Assembly: GCA_910589195.1 (NCBI GenBank)
Contig: CAJUTC010000003.1
Span: forward strand, 83,558-147,557
Length of the DNA stretch: 64,000 nt
Source: an uncultured Lachnospiraceae bacterium
GTDB taxonomy: Bacteria > Bacillota > Clostridia > Lachnospirales > Lachnospiraceae
Direction of reading: 5' to 3'
Made by a program: the position numbers and the translations under genes. Positions 33,557 through 41,325 of this stretch are shown here, one piece after another; within the stretch, counting starts at the first letter, position 1, and each line of letters starts with the position of its first letter. A model generated the notes under the pieces. The model had not been told where the DNA came from. It did not search any database and worked only from the letters and a program-made list of their open reading frames with translations.

Positions 33557-35362
33557 TCAGGCAAACAATCCCTCAAATTCCTTCTGACCGATCTTCTCCT
33601 TTTCCAGTAAAAGGCTGCTGCAGGCATGCAGGACGCCTTCATGCTCCATGATAATCGTTTTGGCCTTCTGATAGCATTCATCGATAATCCGCTTTACCTC
33701 CTGATCAATTACTGTAGCAACAGATTCGCCGTAAGATTTGGTGTGGGCCAGATCCCGGCCAATAAACACTTCATCGTCATCACTTCCGTAATTAATCATG
33801 CCAATACGCTCTGACATTCCGTATTGGGTTACCATAGCTTTCGCAATTGTTGTTGCCTGTTTGATATCCTGAGAAGCCCCTGTGGTAATATCATCAAAAA
33901 TCAGCTCCTCCGCAATCCGGCCCCCTAACGAAACCATTATATGCTGCAGCATCCGCCCTTTTGTCATATACGCTTCATCCTTTTCCGGAAGCGGCATGGT
34001 ATAACCGCCTGCCCCATTCCCTGTGGGAATAATGGATACCGTATGGACCGGGCCAACCTCAGGAAGTACATGAAACAAAATCGCATGGCCGGATTCATGG
34101 TACGCCGTAATCTTGCGATCCTTTTCAGAAATCACCTTACTGCGCTTCTCCGCTCCGATCCCCACCTTTACAAATGCTTTCTCAATATCCGCCTGCAGCA
34201 AAAACCGCCTTCCCTGCCTTGCTGTGACAATCGCCGCCTCATTCATTAAGTTTTCCAAATCGGCTCCGGTAAAACCGGAAGTGGTCTGGGCAACACGCTT
34301 CAAATCCACATCGTCGCCTAACGGTTTATCCTTACAGTGAACCTTTAGGATTTCTTCACGTCCCTTTACATCTGGACGTCCTACATTTACCTTCCTATCA
34401 AAACGCCCTGGCCTTAAAATAGCGGGATCTAAAATATCTACCCGGTTGGTAGCCGCCATTACAATAATACCCTCATTTACGCCAAAACCATCCATCTCAA
34501 CCAAAAGCTGGTTTAATGTCTGCTCACGTTCATCATGACCGCCGCCCATTCCAGTGCCACGCCTTCTGGCAACCGCGTCGATCTCATCAATAAATACAAT
34601 ACAAGGCGAATTCTTTTTTGCGTCCTCAAACAAATCTCTCACACGGGACGCGCCTACGCCTACAAACATTTCCACAAAATCAGAACCGGAAATGGAAAAA
34701 AAGGGGACTCCCGCTTCCCCGGCCACAGCCTTTGCCAAAAGGGTTTTTCCGGTTCCGGGAGGGCCTACCAAAAGCAGCCCCTTGGGAATTCTGGCGCCTA
34801 CGCTGGTATACTTTTGGGGCTGGCGCAGAAAATCTACCACTTCTTCCAGTTCCTCTTTTTCTTCCTCTAACCCGGCCACGCCGCTGAAATTTACCTTGCT
34901 GTCACGGCTGATTCTGGCCCGGCTTTTTCCAAAATTCATCATTTTGGCATTGGTTCCGCCACCAGCCGCCCTTGTATTCATCATGCTAATCAGCACCACT
35001 ACCACAATCGCGGAAAGCAGTACAGGAAACACCATACTAAGCATAAAATTTTCCTGCGGGACATCAAGGGTAGTATAGTCAACCCCTTTTTCCTGAAGCA
35101 GGCGCTGCTCTGCCGTTACATCCGAAGTATAATACTGTCTTGTGCTGGAGTCCTTAAACTTAATCTCAATTTCCCCTGTAGGGGTTTGCTGGTTCTGCCG
35201 GATTATGATCCGCTCCACATTTCCGCTGTCCAGGGCTGTTACGTATTCCTGATAGCTAATATCATCATTAGTAAACACCTGCCTGGAAAATGTCATTACA
35301 ACCAAAAGCATCATTACGATAATGAAAGCAAATCCCAGGCTTCTATACTGCTGCTCTCTCAA
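33557..35362 (-). CDS. ftsH: ATP-dependent zinc metalloprotease FtsH
   Basis: Membrane AAA protease, 601 residues. Two N-terminal membrane helices (about 10-26 and 107-127) flank the extracytoplasmic domain; then the AAA module with Walker A GPPGTGKTLL, Walker B CIVFIDEIDAVARRRG, second region of homology NRVDILDPAILRPGRFDRKV, and the M41 protease with zinc motif HESGHA. It degrades membrane and short-lived proteins. The order tilS-hpt-ftsH is the conserved Firmicutes one; ftsH starts 12 bases after hpt. Confidence 0.98.
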   Translation of the reverse strand: MREQQYRSLGFAFIIVMMLLVVMTFSRQVFTNDDISYQEYVTALDSGNVERIIIRQNQQTPTGEIEIKFKDSSTRQYYTSDVTAEQRLLQEKGVDYTTLDVPQENFMLSMVFPVLLSAIVVVVLISMMNTRAAGGGTNAKMMNFGKSRARISRDSKVNFSGVAGLEEEKEELEEVVDFLRQPQKYTSVGARIPKGLLLVGPPGTGKTLLAKAVAGEAGVPFFSISGSDFVEMFVGVGASRVRDLFEDAKKNSPCIVFIDEIDAVARRRGTGMGGGHDEREQTLNQLLVEMDGFGVNEGIIVMAATNRVDILDPAILRPGRFDRKVNVGRPDVKGREEILKVHCKDKPLGDDVDLKRVAQTTSGFTGADLENLMNEAAIVTARQGRRFLLQADIEKAFVKVGIGAEKRSKVISEKDRKITAYHESGHAILFHVLPEVGPVHTVSIIPTGNGAGGYTMPLPEKDEAYMTKGRMLQHIMVSLGGRIAEELIFDDITTGASQDIKQATTIAKAMVTQYGMSERIGMINYGSDDDEVFIGRDLAHTKSYGESVATVIDQEVKRIIDECYQKAKTIIMEHEGVLHACSSLLLEKEKIGQKEFEGLFA

Positions 35363-35374
35363 CTAGCTGCCTCC

Positions 35375-35899
35375 TTACTGTTCTACTACTCCAATATATG
35401 GCAGGTTCCTGTACTTTTGGTCATAATCCAGGCCATAGCCTACCACAAACTCATCAGGAATGGTAAAGCATGTATAGGTTACCTGAACCTGCTTTTTCAC
35501 CCGGCGTTCCGGCTTATCCAACAAGGTACAAAGCTGAATGCTCTTTGGATTCCGCTGCTTTAAAATCTCCATCAGGTAAGCCAGCGTCCTGCCGGAATCA
35601 ATAATATCCTCCACAATTAAGACTTCCTTCCCTTCCAACGGTTCATCCAAATCTTTAATAATCTTTACCACCCCGCTGGATACGGTACCGCTGCCATAGC
35701 TGGACACTGACATAAAATCCAGCGATACTGGCACTGTCAGTCTCTTTGCCAGCTCACAGGTAAAAAACACGCCGCCCTTTAAAATACAAATCAGATGCAG
35801 GGATTTTCCTTCATAGTCCCTGCTGATCTCATGGGCAATCTCATTGATTCTCGCATTCACTTCTTCCTCGGTTAACAGCACTCGAATCTTATCTGCCAT
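35375..35899 (-). CDS. hpt: Hypoxanthine phosphoribosyltransferase
   Basis: Purine salvage enzyme making IMP and GMP from PRPP and the base, 174 residues. The PRPP-binding motif reads VLIVEDIIDSGRTLAYL; LICILKGGVFFTCELAKRL and the C-terminal FVVGYGLDYDQKYRNLPYIGVV complete the type I PRTase. The ATG at 35899 (MADKIRV) lies 8 bases after GGAGG; another ATG two codons earlier is too close to that site. It overlaps the tilS end by 11 bases. Confidence 0.97.
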   Translation of the reverse strand: MADKIRVLLTEEEVNARINEIAHEISRDYEGKSLHLICILKGGVFFTCELAKRLTVPVSLDFMSVSSYGSGTVSSGVVKIIKDLDEPLEGKEVLIVEDIIDSGRTLAYLMEILKQRNPKSIQLCTLLDKPERRVKKQVQVTYTCFTIPDEFVVGYGLDYDQKYRNLPYIGVVEQ

Positions 35900-37316
35900 C
35901 TTCATTTCCTCCGCTTATGTGTACTTGCAAAATCTTCTTTGTCTTAGCTGTAACTTTGCATCCCTCACTGATACGCATTCCAATAATCCACAAAATATGG
36001 CCGCCATCTGCCAGCAAATATACGCTATCCCGCTGGGAGGCCGGAACTTTTTCATCAATGAAGTAGGACTTTATTGTCTTGCGGCCACCGCCTGGCAAGA
36101 TAAAATAATCCCCTGCTTGCCTGGTCCGCACAGACAATGTATCTTTTATTGTATCATAATCAAACCATTTCGTATACCGATTTTGAGGAATTTCCATTCC
36201 TTTTTCGTAAGAAAATAGTTGAAACTCTGCATTCGGCGCCTGGCTCTTTTTTATGTTCGCTTCCCCGCCTGCTTTCCCAAATACTTTATTTTGCCTTAGT
36301 TCCCCATATTTTCGCCGCTCGATCCACAAATAATCATACGTCCCTCTTGCCGTAAGATTGTAAGGAAGATCGGCCTGTTTTCCCGGCTGCTTTTCTAAAA
36401 GTTCCCTTACTGATTCCACATGAATACTGGTAATATCTTTTCCGGATCCAGACAGCTTGCGTATCATCTGGCGGATTACATAAGTCTGAATAATCACCGG
36501 TTCCTTTAAAAGCATGTGTTTGTCGGCCCCCGCCCTCTGGCTGGGCTCTTCCTGTTTTGGCTCTGCCACGCCATACTGCTTAAGCCACAGATCTGCCTGC
36601 CCTTCCAAATACACGTCCGCCTGGCTTATCCGCTTGGCTGCCTGCAAAATATGCTCCAGTCCTCTCTCATTAACCTGGGAACAAATCAGCGGGATAATGT
36701 TATGGCGCAGTCGGTTCCTGGTATAGGCTTCCAACTGATTTGTGGAATCCTGACAGTAGCTTACCCCTTCTTCCTCTATATAATTCAGAATTTCCTTTCG
36801 CCCTGTCCCAAGCAGCGGGCGGATAATCCTTCCCCGTATCGGCGGGATTCCTCCAAGCCCCTTTAGACCGCTGCCCCGGAACAAATTATGAAGAATGGTT
36901 TCTGCGTTATCATCCCCATGGTGGGCAACCGCGATTTTTACAGGCCTGCCCGATTCCATCTCCCACTTTTTTGCCTCCTCTTCCAGAACCTGGTAACGCA
37001 AATTTCTGGCTGCTTCTTCACAGGAAAGCCCTGTTTCCTGAACCAGCGTCTTTACATCCACATGCCGGAAACCATAAGGAACCTGCAAGCTTTTACAAAG
37101 ATTAGCAGCAAACCTTTCATCCCGGTCTGCTTCCTGTCCCCGAAGGCCGTGATGTATGTGGAACCCACGAAGCTCTAAATCCCATTCTTCCCGAATCTGA
37201 CATAACAAATACAAAAGGCAGACCGAGTCCGCCCCGCCGGACACTGCCACCAAAATCTGGCTGCCTGGTTCAAACAGCGCCTGCTTCCGAATAAAGTCCT
37301 CTGTCTGCTTCCTCAT
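35889..37316 (-). CDS. tilS: tRNA(Ile)-lysidine synthase
   Basis: Modifies C34 of tRNA-Ile(CAU) to lysidine, 475 residues. The N-terminal PP-loop ATPase has VAVSGGADSVCLLYLL, HHGLRGQEADRDE and VAHHGDDNAETILHNLFRGS; the C-terminal TilS domain ends with FILPGGGRKTIKSYFIDEKV and HILWIIGMRISEG. It lies between spoIIE and hpt as in Bacillus and clostridia. Essential in most bacteria. Confidence 0.97.
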   Translation of the reverse strand: MRKQTEDFIRKQALFEPGSQILVAVSGGADSVCLLYLLCQIREEWDLELRGFHIHHGLRGQEADRDERFAANLCKSLQVPYGFRHVDVKTLVQETGLSCEEAARNLRYQVLEEEAKKWEMESGRPVKIAVAHHGDDNAETILHNLFRGSGLKGLGGIPPIRGRIIRPLLGTGRKEILNYIEEEGVSYCQDSTNQLEAYTRNRLRHNIIPLICSQVNERGLEHILQAAKRISQADVYLEGQADLWLKQYGVAEPKQEEPSQRAGADKHMLLKEPVIIQTYVIRQMIRKLSGSGKDITSIHVESVRELLEKQPGKQADLPYNLTARGTYDYLWIERRKYGELRQNKVFGKAGGEANIKKSQAPNAEFQLFSYEKGMEIPQNRYTKWFDYDTIKDTLSVRTRQAGDYFILPGGGRKTIKSYFIDEKVPASQRDSVYLLADGGHILWIIGMRISEGCKVTAKTKKILQVHISGGNEDGR

Positions 37317-37373
37317 GTACCTTTTCCTCCCTTTCCCCTGTCCGTAACTTGATAAGCAGCGATCGTGGCTGAT

Positions 37374-38792
37374 TTATCTTCTTTCCCAAATTCCCGCTAC
37401 CAGCACGGTCATGTCATCCCGGGCTCCTTCTGTGAAACTTAACGCGAATTCCATAATCTGCTCCGCCATATCCTGAGGCCTTCCCGGCGGAAGGGAAACC
37501 AAGAATTCTTTCATAACCGCTTCTTTTTCCTCCCCGGGCATTGCGTCTAAAACTCCGTCGCTTACCATAATAATTCGGTCATCATCCCAAAGCTTTCTGG
37601 ACAGCAAAACCGGTTCTATGGGATTTAAAATCCCGATTGGCACATCTCCTGCTTCCAACAGCATAACCCCGTCCTGCCCCATTACAAAAGAAGCCACCGC
37701 CCCCAGCTTCATGGCTTCCAGCACTCCCGTATTCAAATCCACACAAATTACATCTACCGCCGCCGGGTGCTGCTCTTTTCCAGCCAGAAGAAGTACCGTA
37801 TTCACAAGCTTCAGCGATGAACGGGCGGCAAATCCAGCCTCCATAAGCTGTTCCGTCAGTTCAATAATCTTTCCGCTTTCCCGACTGGCCTGTTCTCCGC
37901 TTCCCATCCCATCAGCCAGGCTCATAATTGCCTGCCCCTCCAAGTTTTTAAAAAATGTGTAATGATCCCCGGAAACCCGCTCCCCGGCCTTTGGTATTCC
38001 GGAAATTCCATACATCATCTGATACTTGCTTTCTTCTACAAAACGTAAAACCGATGATTTTCTAGTTACAATCGCCTTGCTATCCCTGGCCGGGTTCCAC
38101 TGGTATTTTCCCATTGCCTGTCCGAAAAGTCCTGCCGCTTCCTTTGCTGTCAGGCAGGCTCCATGAGTTGTCCGCAGCGTCAAGTATGCCTCTCTTTGCT
38201 TATTTTCATATTCTAAAACCAGCATCTTATCAACCAGCATGTGATGCCTTTTAAAAAGCTTCTTTACCGCCGGTTCCCACTCCTCTGTAATATCCGTGAC
38301 CTGCTCCATCTGCCTGGAAAACTCTTCAATCACTGCCGCTAATTCCCGAAACTGCACGATTACCGCGTCCCTGCTTTCCAGAAATCGGTTTTTCCAGGAT
38401 AAATTCATGGTAGCACGCCCCAGGCTTTTATTAAGCTGGTTTAAATACTTTTCTTTATGGTAACAGGCCTGGCGGAATAACGCAGGCATATCATCCATCC
38501 GAACCGCTCCGTTGACCTCAAACGACCGCAACAGATAGTACAGATAATAATTGTCCTCTCTGGCGCTGTCCTGATAAAGGCTGCACCGGCTGCAGCTTCC
38601 ACATACCATAGCCGCCGCTGTCTGCATAGCTGCCGCTCCGTCCTCCCTTGTCAAATGCTGCCCATCCATTTCGTCTGTAAACGACTGAGCCAGACGTTTT
38701 AATGATGATGCCATATCCCCCAGCCTGGCTGCTGTATATACATTCACATCTGCCATATCCAGATTTTTTTGATTTCGTTTTTGAAACAGCAC
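37374..38792 (-). CDS. spoIIE: Stage II sporulation protein E, form without membrane domain
   Basis: PP2C-type serine phosphatase that dephosphorylates SpoIIAA to activate sigma F. The C-terminal phosphatase domain shows FFKNLEGQAIMSLADGMGSGEQA (metal Asp), VDVICVDLNTGVLEAMKLGA, RIIMVSDGVLDAMPG and ARDDMTVLVAGIWE. Before it is the regulatory linker, with a Cys cluster (CGSCSRCSLYQ). Only about 472 residues are present against 800 or more in Bacillus: the 10-helix N-terminal domain is absent, and divIC ends immediately upstream, so it is not hidden in another frame. GTG 38792 follows AGGAGGG by 6 bases; ATG at 38864, overlapping the divIC stop, is an alternative. A TATAAT occurs near 38842. 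Confidence 0.9.
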   Translation of the reverse strand: MLFQKRNQKNLDMADVNVYTAARLGDMASSLKRLAQSFTDEMDGQHLTREDGAAAMQTAAAMVCGSCSRCSLYQDSAREDNYYLYYLLRSFEVNGAVRMDDMPALFRQACYHKEKYLNQLNKSLGRATMNLSWKNRFLESRDAVIVQFRELAAVIEEFSRQMEQVTDITEEWEPAVKKLFKRHHMLVDKMLVLEYENKQREAYLTLRTTHGACLTAKEAAGLFGQAMGKYQWNPARDSKAIVTRKSSVLRFVEESKYQMMYGISGIPKAGERVSGDHYTFFKNLEGQAIMSLADGMGSGEQASRESGKIIELTEQLMEAGFAARSSLKLVNTVLLLAGKEQHPAAVDVICVDLNTGVLEAMKLGAVASFVMGQDGVMLLEAGDVPIGILNPIEPVLLSRKLWDDDRIIMVSDGVLDAMPGEEKEAVMKEFLVSLPPGRPQDMAEQIMEFALSFTEGARDDMTVLVAGIWERR

Positions 38793-38863
38793 AAAAATCC
38801 CTCCTATCCGCATATCTTCCTTTGTACACTCAAAAAGATTATATGCGGGCCGGAGGGAAATCA

Positions 38864-39202
38864 TTACTGCGCTTCGATTGGTTTTAACAGGATTTCATCT
38901 GGTTTTACCAATCCCAGCTTTTCCTTCGCTACTTCCTCAATATACTGTTTCGTCTGAACATAAACTTTACGCTCCTCCAGCTCTGCCTTTCTCTGCTTTT
39001 CCTCCGCAATCTGTTCCTGCAGGTTTTCTTCCCGGATCTGGTATTCCAAATCCTTCTCCCTTAGAGATGAATTTTTTAAATTTATCACCACCGCCAGGCT
39101 GAGCACTACCACGGTAACGCCAGTCAAAGCCATCCGGTTGCCCCACTTGTCCCGCTTTTTCAGCCGGGAACGTCTTACTAAATTTCTCATCTGCACCACC
39201 AC
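38864..39202 (-). CDS. divIC: Septum formation initiator DivIC/FtsB family
   Basis: 112 residues: a basic N-terminal tail, one membrane helix (MALTGVTVVVLSLAVVINL), an extracytoplasmic coiled coil (DLEYQIREENLQEQIAEEKQ) and the C-terminal IEEVAKEKLGLVKPDEIL motif of the family. It works with FtsL and DivIB in the divisome. The yabQ frame overlaps its first two thirds. Confidence 0.93.
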   Translation of the reverse strand: MVVQMRNLVRRSRLKKRDKWGNRMALTGVTVVVLSLAVVINLKNSSLREKDLEYQIREENLQEQIAEEKQRKAELEERKVYVQTKQYIEEVAKEKLGLVKPDEILLKPIEAQ

Positions 39203-39647
39203 TTCTTATATCCGCGCTCGCTTGGGCGGATTTCCCGGTTTTTAATGTGCCATCACTGTATGTTGTATGATCCGTGCTTCTTGGCCTGCCCTTTTTTCTT
39301 ATCCGCTTGCAGGCCTTCTTCCTTTTCATTTTAATACGTTTTATGGCTTTTTGCAATAGCCTCATTACATTTTGGCTAATCAGCCAGTCATAGCCAGCCA
39401 TTCCTAAGAACATTCCCGCAATCACATATCCCCGGAGAACCCCGTCATTTTGCCGGTACAAAAGGGAAAAAACGGATAAGGTTACATAGATCCAGTAAAT
39501 AAAGTCCTCCAGACTTACTATCCAGTTCTTCCTTGGAAGAAGCAGACGACTTATCCGCAGCAAATCATAGCAGAACATCAGCCATCCTCCCAGACCAAGG
39601 CAGCCTGCAAGAAGGGCAGTCTGTCCATACAGCTCACGGCTTATCAT
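38967..39647 (-). CDS. yabQ: Spore cortex protein YabQ, with a long out-of-frame extension
   Basis: The N-terminal 100 residues are YabQ: LLAGCLGLGGWLMFCYDLLRI, SLEDFIYWIYVTLSVFSLLY and VLRGYVIAGMFLGMAGYDWLI form three to four membrane helices; a basic stretch (KRIKMKRKKACKRIRKKGRPR) follows. YabQ is needed for cortex formation. The frame does not stop before divIC but runs 236 bases into it, adding about 75 residues that are just divIC read in another frame. Either the overlap is real or a small mutation removed the stop near 39210. GGAGG lies 6 bases before the start. Confidence 0.85.
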   Translation of the reverse strand: MISRELYGQTALLAGCLGLGGWLMFCYDLLRISRLLLPRKNWIVSLEDFIYWIYVTLSVFSLLYRQNDGVLRGYVIAGMFLGMAGYDWLISQNVMRLLQKAIKRIKMKRKKACKRIRKKGRPRSTDHTTYSDGTLKTGKSAQASADIRSGGADEKFSKTFPAEKAGQVGQPDGFDWRYRGSAQPGGGDKFKKFISKGEGFGIPDPGRKPAGTDCGGKAEKGRAGGA

Positions 39648-39655
39648 TTTGCCTC

Positions 39656-39940
39656 CTATTTAAACAGCCTGCTGAGCAGAGATTCCCCCGCCTTGCGCAG
39701 TGCTTCATTTGAACTGTATACCAGGCTGTCAGCCTGTCCATCTACATCTACTTCCCCTTTGTCCAGTGTCAGGCGGCTGACGCATAAATCCTTGCCTTTA
39801 ATTGTAAGCAGACCTTTATCCGTATCCAACACAACCTGGTTTTCATCAAACGATACCACATCCACAATTCCTGTGATGCTCATCTTTCCACGATCTTCCA
39901 TCATCAAACGATGCGGACGCCCCATCACCTTCTCTTCCAT
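39656..39940 (-). CDS. yabP: Sporulation protein YabP
   Basis: 94 residues, small cortex-morphogenesis protein. It has PHRLMMEDRGKMSITGIVDVVSFDENQV followed by LLTIKGKDLCVSRLTLDKGEVDVDG, the beta-rich YabP fold also seen in YqfC. It lies 8 bases upstream of yabQ. Sigma E control is expected from the family; no consensus was checked. Confidence 0.95.
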   Translation of the reverse strand: MEEKVMGRPHRLMMEDRGKMSITGIVDVVSFDENQVVLDTDKGLLTIKGKDLCVSRLTLDKGEVDVDGQADSLVYSSNEALRKAGESLLSRLFK

Positions 39941-40018
39941 ACAAAAAGACCTCCTGATATACCAAACTTAATTTAGTATATTAGGAGATCATCTAAAATA
40001 TGACTGTCAATCTATTTT

Positions 40019-40258
40019 TTATAAATATTTATAAAGCTCTTTTGCTTCTTCTTTTTTTACTGTTTCCTGTACGTCTAAAACCTGAACCTTAACCGATTTG
40101 GTCCCAAACTGAATCTCAATCACATCTCCCTCTTTTACATTAAGGGAGGCTTTTGCCGGCTTGTCATTCACCAACACCCGTCCCGCGTCGCAGGCTTCAT
40201 TTGCCACTGTGCGGCGTTTAATTATGCGGGATACCTTAAGAAACTTATCAAGTCTCAT
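40019..40258 (-). CDS. rqcP: S4-domain ribosome quality control protein RqcP
   Basis: 79 residues, essentially one S4 RNA-binding domain: MRLDKFLKVSRIIKRRTVANEACDAGRVLVNDKPAKAS. In Bacillus the homologue (YabO) binds stalled 50S subunits and helps RqcH add alanine tails. It lies 3 bases after hup in the conserved cluster. Confidence 0.94.
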   Translation of the reverse strand: MRLDKFLKVSRIIKRRTVANEACDAGRVLVNDKPAKASLNVKEGDVIEIQFGTKSVKVQVLDVQETVKKEEAKELYKYL

Positions 40259-40261
40259 ATA

Positions 40262-40537
40262 CTATGCGTTCACCATATCCTTTAAAGCTTTTCCAGCTTT
40301 GAACTTAGGGCTTTTGGATGCTGCTATGGTCATCGGCTCGCCGCTCTTAGGATTTCTTCCTTCTCTCTCCGCTCGTTCCGAAACCTCAAACGTGCCGAAG
40401 CCAACTAACTGTACCTTCTCACCCTTAACCAACTCTTCTGTTACTACATCAGTGAAAGCCTTCAGCGCTTTCTCTGCATCTTTCTTAGAAATCTCTGCTT
40501 TTTCAGCTACCGCTGCGATTAATTCAGTCTTGTTCAT
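40262..40537 (-). CDS. hup: DNA-binding protein HU
   Basis: 91 residues, histone-like HU dimer subunit: MNKTELIAAVAEKAEISKKDAEKAL, VQLVGFGTFEVSERAEREGRNPKSGE and the C-terminal KFKAGKALKDMVN. It compacts and bends DNA. Preceded by AGGAGG. It lies between mazG and rqcP, an order common in Clostridia. Confidence 0.97.
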   Translation of the reverse strand: MNKTELIAAVAEKAEISKKDAEKALKAFTDVVTEELVKGEKVQLVGFGTFEVSERAEREGRNPKSGEPMTIAASKSPKFKAGKALKDMVNA

Positions 40538-40651
40538 TCATTTTCCTCCTATATTTACAAATAAGAGCGCATATCCGCCAAAATTCAAACCATGATACGC
40601 ACTGCCCCAAATTGTGTACCTTATCATTTATATCTGTTTCTTCCCTGTTTG

Positions 40652-41059
40652 TCAAGGTTTTTCGGCATTTTCCGCATGCTTTTCTTTTTCTGCCTTTTCC
40701 TGCTCTTTCATCTGCTTCCACAGCTTTAAGCTCTCTTCCGGAGAAGCCGCCTTCGCATCTCCGAATACGTGGGGATGGCGCCGTATCATTTTCCTGCACA
40801 GACCGTCAATCACGTCCTCAATTGTAAAGGCTTCCTCTTCCGCAGCAATCTGGCTGTTCATCACCACCTGCAGCAATACATCTCCCAGTTCTTCACACAA
40901 ATTTTCCATATCTTTGTTGTCAATGGCCTGAAACACTTCTTTGGTTTCTTCTTCCAGACACTTTTTCAACGACTCAAACGTCTGCTCCCTGTCCCAGGGA
41001 CAGCCATCTTCGGAACGCAGCCGTGCCACGATTTTAATCAGATCCCCAAATGTATTCAT
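40652..41059 (-). CDS. mazG: Single-domain MazG nucleotide pyrophosphohydrolase
   Basis: 135 residues against about 260 in E. coli: one MazG domain only. It has LRSEDGCPWDREQTFESLKKCLEEET, the EExxD metal motif CEELGDVLLQVV, and RRHPHVFGD. A lysine/glutamate tail follows. It hydrolyses NTPs to NMP and pyrophosphate, probably cleaning abnormal nucleotides. First gene of the cluster toward hup. The one-domain form suggests dimerisation. Confidence 0.93.
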   Translation of the reverse strand: MNTFGDLIKIVARLRSEDGCPWDREQTFESLKKCLEEETKEVFQAIDNKDMENLCEELGDVLLQVVMNSQIAAEEEAFTIEDVIDGLCRKMIRRHPHVFGDAKAASPEESLKLWKQMKEQEKAEKEKHAENAEKP

Positions 41060-41325
41060 AATCTCTTTCCCCCTTTGTCCGTAAAATCCCTTATCCTTAG
41101 CCTATCCACAGTATGCCCTTTAGCAATCTTTTTATACTGACTGCCAATTGCCGCCATATGCAGCCGTATCCTTATTCTGCCATAAATCCATTGCGAAAGC
41201 AAGCCTTTTGCAGTAAAATGTATTTACGCAAACCACAGTTATTACTGTTCATCGATGTCAATTTGTACCGGATAACGGATGGCATGTAATGCGGTGAAAC
41301 ATGTATAGAATGGAGGAAATATTAC

